In this document: piece by piece, positions 33,400-41,237 of the stretch
How the letters are laid out: the number at the start of each line of letters is the position of its first letter
How positions within the stretch are numbered: position 1 is the stretch's first letter
Source: Acutalibacter sp.
GTDB lineage: Bacteria; Bacillota; Clostridia; Oscillospirales; Acutalibacteraceae
Length of the DNA: 64,000 nucleotides
Direction of reading: 5' to 3'
Assembly (NCBI GenBank): GCA_020025775.1
Contig: JAHHRN010000003.1
Coordinates: 171,297 to 235,296, forward strand
Translations under genes and position numbers: made by a program
Notes under the pieces: generated by a model
What the model was told of the DNA's origin: nothing
Database searches by the model: none
Seen by the model: only the letters and a program-made list of their open reading frames with translations

Positions 33400-33673
33400 A
33401 TTGCAAAAGCGTTGATGAAGACGGTTTTGAACAGCGAAATCTTCAGAGAATCGGCATTTGGTGTGAGTCGATGTTTTCCGTTCTATAACCCATCCCTTCT
33501 GAGCCGGAAATCCGAACAGCCGTTTGGCTTAGTAGACGTTTCACGTATGCCTGCGTTAAAGGATAGGGCTTGTTAGAGTCTGAAGTGGCAATTCCTTGTG
33601 GAATTGCAATTTGAGTGGTACCACGGGTTTATTATAGCTCGTCTCAAGAATTATCTTGAGACGGGCTTTTTTT
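33400..33673 (+). promoter_or_regulatory. T-box leader, probable isoleucine (ATC) specifier
   Basis: Stem I begins at GCGTTGATGAAGAC; the AGAGA motif and the distal GGTG loop (33442-33472) are present. The T-box core AGTGGTACCACGGG is at 33614-33627; its TGGT pairs with an ACCA tRNA end, so the discriminator base is A. A terminator follows (GTCTCAAG with CTTGAGAC plus seven T, to 33673). I read the specifier as ATC at 33492-33494: it lies directly before one unpaired base and the CTTC strand that pairs with GAAG of stem I. CAT (His) overlaps but would need a C discriminator. The specifier call is moderate; the T-box itself is clear. Confidence 0.9.
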
Positions 33674-33704
33674 GTTGCTATTTTTACAGAAAGGAAGAAA
33701 GAAA

Positions 33705-35972
33705 ATGACCAATCAATCTACAATCAGCCAATTGCAGGAGATCGCACTTCGTATTCGCGAGATGCGTGACATTTTAGGATACAGCGTGCAGAAGATGGCG
33801 CAGCTCACAGAAATTTCTGTAGAGCAATACCGGGAATATGAATCCGGCACCACCGATCTACCGTTCACCTATATGCACAAATGTGCAAAGGTGTTCGGCA
33901 TTGAAATTGCAGATCTTTTGGAAGGCTACAGCCCGAAACTGACTGGTTACACCGTCAGCCGCAAGGGCAAGGGTCTTGTGACCGCCAGCGAGGACGGCAT
34001 CACGATTCAAGATATGGCGCCACTCTTTCACAAAAAAATCGCTACCCCCTACTGGGTAACTTACGAATATTCCGACGAGCTACAAAAGCAGCCGATTCAC
34101 ACCACGACCCATTCTGGTCAGGAATTTGACCTCATCATCAAGGGATCACTCAAGGTAAAGGTCGGTGAGCACGAAGAGGTACTGCACGAGGGTGACAGCA
34201 TCTTCTATAAATCCTCTACCCCGCACGGTATGATTGCAGTGGACGGTCGGGATTGTGTGTTCCTTGCGATGATCATGGTCAGCGACACCACAGACCAGCC
34301 GCTCTATATCGATCAAAGCCACAAGAACCTCACCGGCAAACCGCTCCTTTGCCAAAAATTCATCCACACCGAAGAGGATGAAAACGGTGCACTGAAAGAC
34401 ATTCACTTTGAGGATGCCGACAGTTACAACTTCGCGTTTGACACCGTGGATGCTATCGCGAGACGCGAACCCGACAAGCTGGCGATGCTCCATATTTCCA
34501 ACAACATGGTGGAACGCCATTTCACCTTTAAGGACATGAAGGATGCTTCTTCGCAAAGCGCGAACTACTTCAAATCGCTCGGCATCAAAAAGGGTGACCG
34601 CGTAATGCTCGTTTTAAAACGACACTACCAATTCTGGTTCGCTATCCTAGGTCTTCACAAGCTCGGTGCTATCGCAATTCCGGCAACCAATCAGCTGGTA
34701 GAGCACGATTTCACCTATCGCTTTAAGGCCGCCGGCGTAAACGCCATTCTTTGTACGGCAGACGGTGACACGGCACATCAGGTGGATTTGGCAGAAGCTA
34801 AGCTCGGCACACCGCTTACAAAGATGATTGTCGGCGGCGAGCGTGAGGGCTGGCATAATTACGATAAGGAATTCGTCCTTTTCAGCCGCCGCTTCGTTCG
34901 TACGGAAGACGCGCCCTGCGGCAATGACCCGATGCTTATGTTCTTCACCTCCGGCACAACGGGCTATCCCAAAATTGCGATGCACTCCTATAAATACGCG
35001 CTCGGGCATTATGTAACCGCCAAATACTGGCACATGGCAGACCGCGGTGGCTTACACTTCACGATTTCTGAAACCGGCTGGGGCAAGGCACTTTGGGGTA
35101 AGCTTTACGGACAATGGCTTTGCGAAAGCGCTGTATTCACCTATGATTTCGACCGCTTCCAAGCTGACAAGATTTTACCGATGTTCAAGAAATACAACAT
35201 CACCACCTTCTGTGCACCGCCGACGATGTACAGAATGCTCATCAAGCAGGATTTGAGCCAATACGATTTATCCTCGATTCAGCACGCTACAACCGCTGGC
35301 GAAGCACTGAACCCCGAAGTTTTCTATCAGTTCGAGAAAGCGACCGGCTTACAAATCGCCGAGGGCTTCGGTCAAACGGAAATGACCCTGAGCATTGCCA
35401 ATCTTCTCGGTACTATCTTAAAGCCCGGTGCTATGGGTAAACCCGTTCCCGGCTACGGCGTAGACCTTGTGGATGCAGACGGCAATCCTGTACCGGACGG
35501 TGTCAACGGTGAAATCGTTGTCCACACCGACCCCAGCTCCCCCTGCGGCATCTTCCTCGGCTACTATCAAGACGAAGCAAAGACCAAAGCGGTTTGGCAT
35601 GACGGTCTTTATCATTCCGGCGACCTTGCCTGGCGAGATGAGGACGGCTATTACTGGTATGTCGGCAGAGCGGATGACGTCATCAAATCTTCCGGCTACC
35701 GCATCGGGCCGTTTGAGGTCGAAAGCACCATTATGGAGCTGCCTTATGTTTTGGAATGCGGTGTTTCCGCCGCACCAGATGAAATCCGCGGTCAGGTGGT
35801 TAAGGCAAGCATCGTGCTTGTGCCCGGTACAGAAGGCACGGATGCCTTAAAGAGAGAAATCCAAACCTATGTCAAACAGCGTACCGCACCGTATAAATAT
35901 CCGCGAATCGTCGAATTCTTAGACGAACTGCCCAAGACCATCAGCGGTAAAATCATCCGCAACAAGCTGTAA
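33705..35972 (+). CDS. HTH-cupin-acyl-CoA ligase fusion (AMP-forming)
   Basis: A 755-aa three-part protein. Residues about 10-65 are an XRE helix-turn-helix (IREMRDILGYSVQKMAQLTE, EQYREYESG). Residues about 105-195 are a small cupin (HTTTHSGQEFDLIIKG, GDSIFYKSSTPHGM). From about residue 245 runs a complete ANL ligase: TSGTTGYPKIAMHS near 415, the A5-like GFGQTE, then YHSGDLAWRDEDGYYW, and the catalytic lysine in SGKIIRNKL at the end. It resembles medium-chain/short-chain acyl-CoA synthetases. HTH-cupin pairs are normally transcription regulators, so this looks like a regulator fused to the enzyme. The ATG at 33705 follows AAAGGAAG; the first gene after the T-box. Confidence 0.88.
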   Translation: MTNQSTISQLQEIALRIREMRDILGYSVQKMAQLTEISVEQYREYESGTTDLPFTYMHKCAKVFGIEIADLLEGYSPKLTGYTVSRKGKGLVTASEDGITIQDMAPLFHKKIATPYWVTYEYSDELQKQPIHTTTHSGQEFDLIIKGSLKVKVGEHEEVLHEGDSIFYKSSTPHGMIAVDGRDCVFLAMIMVSDTTDQPLYIDQSHKNLTGKPLLCQKFIHTEEDENGALKDIHFEDADSYNFAFDTVDAIARREPDKLAMLHISNNMVERHFTFKDMKDASSQSANYFKSLGIKKGDRVMLVLKRHYQFWFAILGLHKLGAIAIPATNQLVEHDFTYRFKAAGVNAILCTADGDTAHQVDLAEAKLGTPLTKMIVGGEREGWHNYDKEFVLFSRRFVRTEDAPCGNDPMLMFFTSGTTGYPKIAMHSYKYALGHYVTAKYWHMADRGGLHFTISETGWGKALWGKLYGQWLCESAVFTYDFDRFQADKILPMFKKYNITTFCAPPTMYRMLIKQDLSQYDLSSIQHATTAGEALNPEVFYQFEKATGLQIAEGFGQTEMTLSIANLLGTILKPGAMGKPVPGYGVDLVDADGNPVPDGVNGEIVVHTDPSSPCGIFLGYYQDEAKTKAVWHDGLYHSGDLAWRDEDGYYWYVGRADDVIKSSGYRIGPFEVESTIMELPYVLECGVSAAPDEIRGQVVKASIVLVPGTEGTDALKREIQTYVKQRTAPYKYPRIVEFLDELPKTISGKIIRNKL

Positions 35973-35992
35973 AGCTGAAAGGAGTCGACCGA

Positions 35993-36679
35993 ATGGAACA
36001 CAAACGTTTAACTCTTTTTGCAGGACATTATGGCACAGGTAAAACCAATATCGCCGTGAACTATGCGCTCTTTCTTCGCCGTCTCGGCAAGAAGGTTTGC
36101 ATTGCGGATTTGGATATTGTAAATCCCTATTTTAGAACGAAGGACAGTGCCGAAGAACTAGAGCGCGCCGGCATTGATTTAATCTCGCCGCAATACGCCA
36201 ACACCAACGTGGATTTACCCGCGCTTCCGGCAGAGGCTTACCGCCTTGTGGAAGACAAAAACTGCTACGGTGTGATGGACATCGGCGGCGATGACCGAGG
36301 GGCTTATGCACTCGGCAGATATGTGCCCTATATTATAAAGGAAAACAATTATCGCATGGTATATGTCGCCAACTGCTACCGACCGCTCACTCGAACGGTG
36401 GATGATGCCCTCGAGGTTATGGCGGAAATCGAGCAGGCCTGCGGACTTCGATTCACCGATATTGTGAACAACTCGAACCTCGGGGAAGAAACCACCGCCG
36501 AAACAGTTCTTAATTCCTTAGATTTCATAAACAAGCTAAGCGAAAGAAGCGGTTTGCCGATTTTTCTGCACTCGGCAAAGGCAAGCGCCTGCGAGGCGCT
36601 CGAGGGGAAGCTTTCCCCGCTTTTACCCTTACATTTACAAGAACGATATTTTGATTTGCCGCAGGAAGGCGGATTTTAA
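35993..36679 (+). CDS. MinD/ParA-like P-loop ATPase of the VOR operon
   Basis: A 228-aa ATPase with the Walker A motif AGHYGTGKTNIAVNYA (residues 10-25), a deviant-Walker-like DLDIVNPYFRTKD near residue 42, and GVMDIGGDDRGAYALG near residue 95. Similar to the SIMIBI class (MinD, ArsA, NifH-like). Its position between the ligase and the ferredoxin-oxidoreductase subunits suggests a role with that enzyme, such as assembly or activation, but nothing in the sequence proves it. AAAGGAG precedes the ATG. Confidence 0.75.
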   Translation: MEHKRLTLFAGHYGTGKTNIAVNYALFLRRLGKKVCIADLDIVNPYFRTKDSAEELERAGIDLISPQYANTNVDLPALPAEAYRLVEDKNCYGVMDIGGDDRGAYALGRYVPYIIKENNYRMVYVANCYRPLTRTVDDALEVMAEIEQACGLRFTDIVNNSNLGEETTAETVLNSLDFINKLSERSGLPIFLHSAKASACEALEGKLSPLLPLHLQERYFDLPQEGGF

Positions 36680-36691
36680 GGAGGATGAAAT

Positions 36692-36898
36692 ATGGCAAAA
36701 GTAACATTTCAGTCAGAGCTTTGCAAGGGCTGCGGTCTTTGCGTCAATGCCTGCCCCAAGGAAATTTTAAAAATTGATACCGACAAAATCAACGCAAAAG
36801 GCTATTCACCCGCAGTGATGACGGACCAAAACAGCTGTATCGGCTGTGCATTCTGTGCAACGATGTGTCCCGATTGCATCATCACGGTAGAAAGATAA
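36692..36898 (+). CDS. vorD: 2-oxoacid:ferredoxin oxidoreductase, ferredoxin-like delta subunit
   Basis: A 68-aa protein with two 4Fe-4S cluster motifs: CKGCGLCVNACP near residue 14 and CIGCAFCATMCP near residue 50. As the delta subunit it passes electrons between the TPP subunit and external ferredoxin. AAGGAGG lies before the ATG. It is the first of four consecutive oxidoreductase genes. Confidence 0.9.
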   Translation: MAKVTFQSELCKGCGLCVNACPKEILKIDTDKINAKGYSPAVMTDQNSCIGCAFCATMCPDCIITVER

Positions 36899-36908
36899 GG
36901 AGGCTATT

Positions 36909-37970
36909 ATGGCAGATAAAGTTCTTATGAAAGGCAACGAGGCAATCGCTGAAGCAGCAATTCTTGCCGGATGCCGTCATTATTTTGGTTACCCCATCAC
37001 ACCCCAGACAGAAATCGCCGCCTATATGGCAAAGAAAATGCCCAAAATCGGGGGTTGTTTTTTACAGGCAGAAAGCGAAATCGCTTCTATTAATATGGTA
37101 TACGGTGCATCGGCGGCAGGTTTTCGCGTGATGACCTCTTCCTCCAGCCCCGGCATCTCGTTAAAAAGCGAAGGTTTAAGCTATCTCGCCGGTTCCGATA
37201 TTCCGGCATTCGTGGTCAACGTGCAAAGAGGCGGCCCCGGTCTCGGCGGCATTCAGCCCTCCCAGTCCGATTATTTTCAGGCGACCAAAGGCGGCGGTCA
37301 CGGCGATTACAAGATGATTGTTTTAGCTCCTGCCAGCGTACAGGAAATGGCAAGCCTTACCGTAAAAGGCTTCAACCTTGCAGATAAATATTTAATGACG
37401 GCGATGATTTTAGCCGACGGCACGATCGGTCAGATGATGGAACCAGTTTCCTTTGAGGAAATGAAAATCGAAACCTACGAAAAGCCGTGGGCACTCTCGG
37501 GAACAAACTGCGAGAGAGAGCACAACATTTTAAACTCCCTTTACTTAAAGCCCGATGAACTCGAAGCCAAAAACTTCGAGCGTTATGAACGCTATAAGCT
37601 CGTGGAAGAAAACGAAGCGATGTGGGAAGAATATGAAACCGAAGATGCAGAATTTTGTCTTGTTGCCTTCGGTATTGCCGCCCGTGTTGCCAAAAATGCG
37701 GTAGTCGCCGCGCGAAAAGAAGGCATCAAGGTAGGACTCCTTCGCCCGATTACCCTTTGGCCGTTCCCGAAAAAGCCCTTGCTCGCCCTTGCGGATCAAG
37801 TGAAAGGTTTTATCTCGGTAGAGCTGAGCATGGGTCAGATGATTGAGGACATTCGACTTGCGACAGAATGCAAAAAGCCCGTTGCACTTTGCAATCGTGT
37901 CGGCGGCATGATTCCGACACCCGAAAACATTTTAGACAGCATCCGTAAAGCACAGAAAGGAGAGTTCTAA
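36909..37970 (+). CDS. vorB: 2-oxoacid:ferredoxin oxidoreductase alpha subunit (VorB/KorA type)
   Basis: 353-aa pyrimidine-binding subunit. Motifs: MKGNEAIAEAAILAGCRHYFGYPITPQTEIAAY at the N terminus (G-Y-P-I-T-P-x-x-E is diagnostic), AESEIASINMVYGASAAG, TSSSSPGISLKSEGL, and the second-domain GLLRPITLWPFPKK near residue 275. This form is annotated as 3-methyl-2-oxobutanoate oxidoreductase VorB in many anaerobes, but KorA (2-oxoglutarate) is close in sequence. It converts 2-oxoacid plus CoA to acyl-CoA and CO2, or the reverse with reduced ferredoxin. Confidence 0.88.
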   Translation: MADKVLMKGNEAIAEAAILAGCRHYFGYPITPQTEIAAYMAKKMPKIGGCFLQAESEIASINMVYGASAAGFRVMTSSSSPGISLKSEGLSYLAGSDIPAFVVNVQRGGPGLGGIQPSQSDYFQATKGGGHGDYKMIVLAPASVQEMASLTVKGFNLADKYLMTAMILADGTIGQMMEPVSFEEMKIETYEKPWALSGTNCEREHNILNSLYLKPDELEAKNFERYERYKLVEENEAMWEEYETEDAEFCLVAFGIAARVAKNAVVAARKEGIKVGLLRPITLWPFPKKPLLALADQVKGFISVELSMGQMIEDIRLATECKKPVALCNRVGGMIPTPENILDSIRKAQKGEF

Positions 37971-37972
37971 GC

Positions 37973-38734
37973 ATGGCAGTTGTATTTGAGAAACCGAAAT
38001 CCTTAACCGATGCCGTTCTGCATTACTGCCCCGGTTGTCCGCACGGCATTATCCACCGTTTGGTGGCAGAAGCCATTGACGCTCTCGGTATTGAGGGCAA
38101 GACCATCGGTGTTGCTCCGGTTGGCTGTGCCGTTATGGCTTATGATTATTTTACTTGCGATATGATTGAAGCGGCACACGGCAGAGCGCCGGCGGTTGCA
38201 ACCGGCATCAAGCGTTGCCGTCCCGAAAATGTGGTATTCACCTATCAGGGTGACGGCGACCTTGCATCTATCGGCATGGCGGAAACCGTACACGCTGCCG
38301 CAAGAAGCGAAAACATCACCGTAATTTTCGTAAACAACGCCATCTACGGCATGACGGGCGGTCAGATGGCACCGACCTCCCTCCCCGGTCAGGTCACCCA
38401 AACCAGCCCTTACGGCAGAGATGTCCACCACTGCGGCTGGCCGATTAAGGTTTGCGAGCTTCTTTCCACGCAGGACGGCCCCGAATTTGTGGCACGTGTA
38501 GCGGTCAACAACGTAAAGAATGTAAAGAACGCGAAAAAGGTGATTCAGAAAGCCTTCCAGAATCAAATCGACGGCAAAGGCTTCTCTTTGGTGGAAGTCG
38601 TTTCCGCCTGCCCGACCAACTGGGGCATGACCCCGCAGGAAGCCCTCAACTGGGTGGAAAGCGATATGCTCCCCTACTATCCGCTCGGTGTTTATAAGGA
38701 CAGAAGCGCAGAAAAGGAGGCTGATGCAAAATGA
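37973..38734 (+). CDS. vorA: 2-oxoacid:ferredoxin oxidoreductase beta subunit, TPP-binding
   Basis: 253 aa. The TPP-binding motif is GDGDLASIGMAE (residues about 105-116) followed by the ending ITVIFVNNAIYGMTGGQ. The CPGCPHG near the N terminus and APVGCAVMAYDYF are typical of the Vor/Kor beta subunit. GGAGAG of the previous gene's end serves as ribosome-binding site. Its stop overlaps the start of the gamma subunit by four bases (ATGA). Confidence 0.9.
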   Translation: MAVVFEKPKSLTDAVLHYCPGCPHGIIHRLVAEAIDALGIEGKTIGVAPVGCAVMAYDYFTCDMIEAAHGRAPAVATGIKRCRPENVVFTYQGDGDLASIGMAETVHAAARSENITVIFVNNAIYGMTGGQMAPTSLPGQVTQTSPYGRDVHHCGWPIKVCELLSTQDGPEFVARVAVNNVKNVKNAKKVIQKAFQNQIDGKGFSLVEVVSACPTNWGMTPQEALNWVESDMLPYYPLGVYKDRSAEKEADAK

Positions 38735-39264
38735 AAACCACACAAATTGTGATTGCCGGCTTCGGCGGTCAAGGCGTACTCTTTGCCGGTAAATTCTTAG
38801 CACACAAGGGCATGAGCGAAAATTTGCAGGTTTCCTGGCTCCCCTCTTACGGTCCGGAGATGCGCGGCGGCACAGCCAACTGCAGTGTCATTCTTTCTGA
38901 TGACCCGATTGGTTCGCCGATTATTTCCGAGCCTGATGTTTTGCTCGCTATGAACCTCCCCTCTTTACAGAAATATGTAAACGCTGTAAAGAGCGGCGGT
39001 CAGATTTATTTAGATTCCTCCCTCATTAACCAAAAGGTCGAGAGAGAGGATGTCGAGGTTTTCTATGTGCCGGCAACACGCATGGCAAAAGAAAACGGAA
39101 TCGACAAGCTCGCCAACATGATTTTGGTCGGCAAGCTTTTAGAAAACAACCCCGAGCTTTCCTCCGACGGAGTAGATGCCGTTTTGGAAAAACTCGTTCC
39201 GCCCAAAAAAGCCGCGCTTTTATCCTTAAACCGCAAAGCACTGCTTTTAGGGAAATCCGTTTAG
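38731..39264 (+). CDS. vorC: 2-oxoacid:ferredoxin oxidoreductase gamma subunit
   Basis: 177 aa with the gamma-domain start IVIAGFGGQGVLFAGKFLA and WLPSYGPEMRGGTANCSVILSD, the standard motifs of the catalytic gamma fold. Its ATG overlaps the upstream stop. It ends the operon: a strong terminator lies six bases downstream. Confidence 0.9.
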   Translation: MKTTQIVIAGFGGQGVLFAGKFLAHKGMSENLQVSWLPSYGPEMRGGTANCSVILSDDPIGSPIISEPDVLLAMNLPSLQKYVNAVKSGGQIYLDSSLINQKVEREDVEVFYVPATRMAKENGIDKLANMILVGKLLENNPELSSDGVDAVLEKLVPPKKAALLSLNRKALLLGKSV

Positions 39265-39270
39265 AGAGAA

Positions 39271-39320
39271 GAAGCACCCAAAGAGAATCGCTCTTTGGGT
39301 GCTTCGCTTTTTCTGTTTTT
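39271..39320 (+). terminator. Terminator of the T-box/VOR operon
   Basis: GAAGCACCCAAAGAG (39271-39285) pairs perfectly with CTCTTTGGGTGCTTC (39291-39305), followed by two T runs. Confidence 0.92.
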
Positions 39321-39368
39321 TTGTGGATTTTCCTATACTATTATATATAGTATAGAAAAAGGACGATT

Positions 39369-40076
39369 TTAATCTAATTTTAGTGCCTCGCCGATGGGCA
39401 TATTTAAGACGAGGGTTGCCGTGTGATCGGCGGGGGTTGGGGTTTTATTGATGACGACAATATTCTTGCCGCCGTAATACTGCAAAAGCCCTGCCGCGGG
39501 ATAAACGGTGAGGCTCGTGCCGCCGACGATGAGTAAATCGGCATTGCTGAGAGCTTCAACGGATTTTTCTATCGTCCTTTGATTTAAGCTTTCTTCATAG
39601 AGTACAACATCGGGTTTAATCATGCCGCCGCAAGTGCATCGCGGAATCCCTTCGGAGTCGGCAATCGCTTCTACGGGATAGAATTTACCACACTGCATAC
39701 AGTAATTACGTAAGGTACTGCCATGAAGCTCCAGCACGTTTTGACTGCCTGCCGCTGTATGCAGACCGTCAATATTCTGGGTAATTACGGCGGTGAGCTT
39801 CCCCTCTTTTTCGAGCTGTGCCAAACGCTTATGTGCCGCGTTCGGCTGTACATTTTTCACAATCAACTTATCTCGATAGAATTTATAAAATTCCTCCGGA
39901 TGCTGCATAAAGAAAGTATGGGACAGCATCACTTCCGGCGGATATTTATAATGCTGATGATATAAGCCGTCTACACTGCGAAAATCGGGAATACCGCTTT
40001 CGGTGGATACACCTGCGCCGCCAAAAAAGACAATGCGCTGGCTTTCGGCAATAAGTTTTTCTAATTCTGCTTGCAT
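39369..40076 (-). CDS. cobB: NAD-dependent protein deacylase (sirtuin)
   Basis: A 235-aa Sir2-family enzyme removing acetyl or other acyl groups from lysine. Motifs: FFGGAGVSTESGIPDFRS (residues 17-34), VITQNIDGLHTAAGS with the catalytic HG in ELHGST near residue 118, zinc cysteines CMQC and CTC, and IVGGTSLTVYPAAGLL. GGGGAGG before the ATG. Its own promoter lies upstream; no clean terminator is seen, only an AT-rich palindrome near 39332-39354. Confidence 0.93.
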   Translation of the reverse strand: MQAELEKLIAESQRIVFFGGAGVSTESGIPDFRSVDGLYHQHYKYPPEVMLSHTFFMQHPEEFYKFYRDKLIVKNVQPNAAHKRLAQLEKEGKLTAVITQNIDGLHTAAGSQNVLELHGSTLRNYCMQCGKFYPVEAIADSEGIPRCTCGGMIKPDVVLYEESLNQRTIEKSVEALSNADLLIVGGTSLTVYPAAGLLQYYGGKNIVVINKTPTPADHTATLVLNMPIGEALKLD

Positions 40077-40103
40077 AGGTTTGCCTCCCCTTGTTCTTTT
40101 TCT

Positions 40104-40132
40104 ATTGTATAGCAGGGCTTTTCCGCTGTCAA
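40104..40132 (-). promoter_or_regulatory. Promoter of cobB
   Basis: Minus strand TTGACA (40127-40132), 17 bases, TACAAT (40104-40109). Confidence 0.8.
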
Positions 40133-40137
40133 GGGAA

Positions 40138-40168
40138 CAAAAAAGAAGAGTACATCGCTGTACTCTTC
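40138..40168 (-). terminator. Terminator after the DUF805 gene
   Basis: GAAGAGTAC and GTACTCTTC (40145-40153, 40160-40168) form the stem, with T residues following on the minus strand. Confidence 0.8.
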
Positions 40169-40185
40169 CTAAAAGTTAATTTCTA

Positions 40186-40995
40186 TTAAAACTGGCCGTT
40201 AATGCCCTTGGGGTTCGGGCCATACTGGTTCGGGCCAACTTGGCTGTCCATGCAGCAGAATACCAAGCAAATTAAGCCGCCAGCATAGGGAATCAAGCTG
40301 AATAAAGCATACCAACCACTCTTACCGCTGTCATGTAAGCGTCTGACCAAAATAGCAATAGACGGCACTAAAATCGCAATCGAGTAAGCACCGATAAGCA
40401 AGGAGAAAATCACCACAAAAATAGCGGAAATCGGGAACTCATCATCAGTAGCAGCAGAAACCGTCATCATAACCATGGAAACGGACATTAAAATTGTAGG
40501 AATCAACGTAATCAAAACATTGGCAAGATAGAAGAGCCAGTAATCTCTTCTTCTGGTTCTGCCCTGAAAATTCGCATAGTTTTTAAATGCCGCCTTATAG
40601 GCTTCGATTAAATTATTGTCATGCACCGGCTGATTGGCAGTATAAGATGCCTGATTGTTCATATAAGGATTATTCGCCGCATCTGCATAATAAGTGCCTT
40701 GATACGGTGCCTGCGGTGCAGGATTGGGTTGTGCATAATTTGGGTCAGCATTCGGCTGCGCATAATTCGATGCGGCAGGTTCATTATTTGCCGTAAACTG
40801 CGGCGGATAATTCGGCGTTACCGGCTCCGTCGGTGCTGTATAAGCCTCCTCATTAACAGGAGCTACCGGTTCTACCGGTGCAGTATAAGTCGGCGCTGCC
40901 GGCTCATGCATATCTGTCGGAACGGCGGTACCGCAACGTGTGCAGAACCTTGCGTTGTCTTCTAATTGTTGCCCACAGTGGGAACATAATTTCAT
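40186..40995 (-). CDS. Zinc-ribbon, proline-rich linker and DUF805 membrane protein
   Basis: 269 aa in three parts. Residues 1-25 form a zinc ribbon (CSHCGQQLEDNARFCTRCG). Residues about 30-125 are a low-complexity P/A/N/Y-rich linker with repeated NYAQPN-like units. Residues about 135-260 form a DUF805 domain (FKNYANFQGRTRRRDYWLF start, several helices, RRLHDSGKSGW loop). DUF805 proteins are inner-membrane proteins of unknown function. The linker suggests a tethered cytosolic zinc ribbon. Own promoter and terminator. Confidence 0.85.
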   Translation of the reverse strand: MKLCSHCGQQLEDNARFCTRCGTAVPTDMHEPAAPTYTAPVEPVAPVNEEAYTAPTEPVTPNYPPQFTANNEPAASNYAQPNADPNYAQPNPAPQAPYQGTYYADAANNPYMNNQASYTANQPVHDNNLIEAYKAAFKNYANFQGRTRRRDYWLFYLANVLITLIPTILMSVSMVMMTVSAATDDEFPISAIFVVIFSLLIGAYSIAILVPSIAILVRRLHDSGKSGWYALFSLIPYAGGLICLVFCCMDSQVGPNQYGPNPKGINGQF

Positions 40996-41059
40996 AATAA
41001 AACACCCCTTTTTCTATAAATAAACAAGAAACCAAACACATTCCTTATTTATTGCGTTC

Positions 41060-41088
41060 ATTATACTGTATATAAGCAGAAAAGACAA
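41060..41088 (-). promoter_or_regulatory. Promoter of the DUF805 gene
   Basis: Minus strand TTGTCT (41083-41088), 17 bases, TATAAT (41060-41065). Confidence 0.7.
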
Positions 41089-41191
41089 GCTATTTTTACA
41101 AAATTTTTAGCTTTTTTCACAAGCTTTTAGAAGTGTTCTTTTTTATTTTTATTATTTTCTTTTAAAAATTATGCGCTTTTTCTGTCTAGAT

Positions 41192-41227
41192 AAAAAAAGG
41201 ACAAAAGCCGCAGCTTTCATCCTTTTT
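41192..41227 (-). terminator. Terminator after the PglF/CapD-like gene
   Basis: AAAAAGGA and TCCTTTTT close a stem that continues through AAAGC/GCTTT with small bulges; T residues follow on the minus strand. Confidence 0.65.
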
Positions 41228-41237
41228 GCAATATGGT

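Noticed and set aside
33491..33493. CAT (His) as T-box specifier
   Set aside because: The T-box TGGT pairs with an A discriminator, while bacterial tRNA-His carries C at that position.
38003..38803. 266-codon open frame on the minus strand
   Set aside because: Antisense to vorA and the start of vorC; composition is that of a shadow frame.
39332..39354. AT-rich palindrome CTATACTA...TAGTATAG after cobB
   Set aside because: Too AT-rich and without a proper T run to call a terminator; could be chance.
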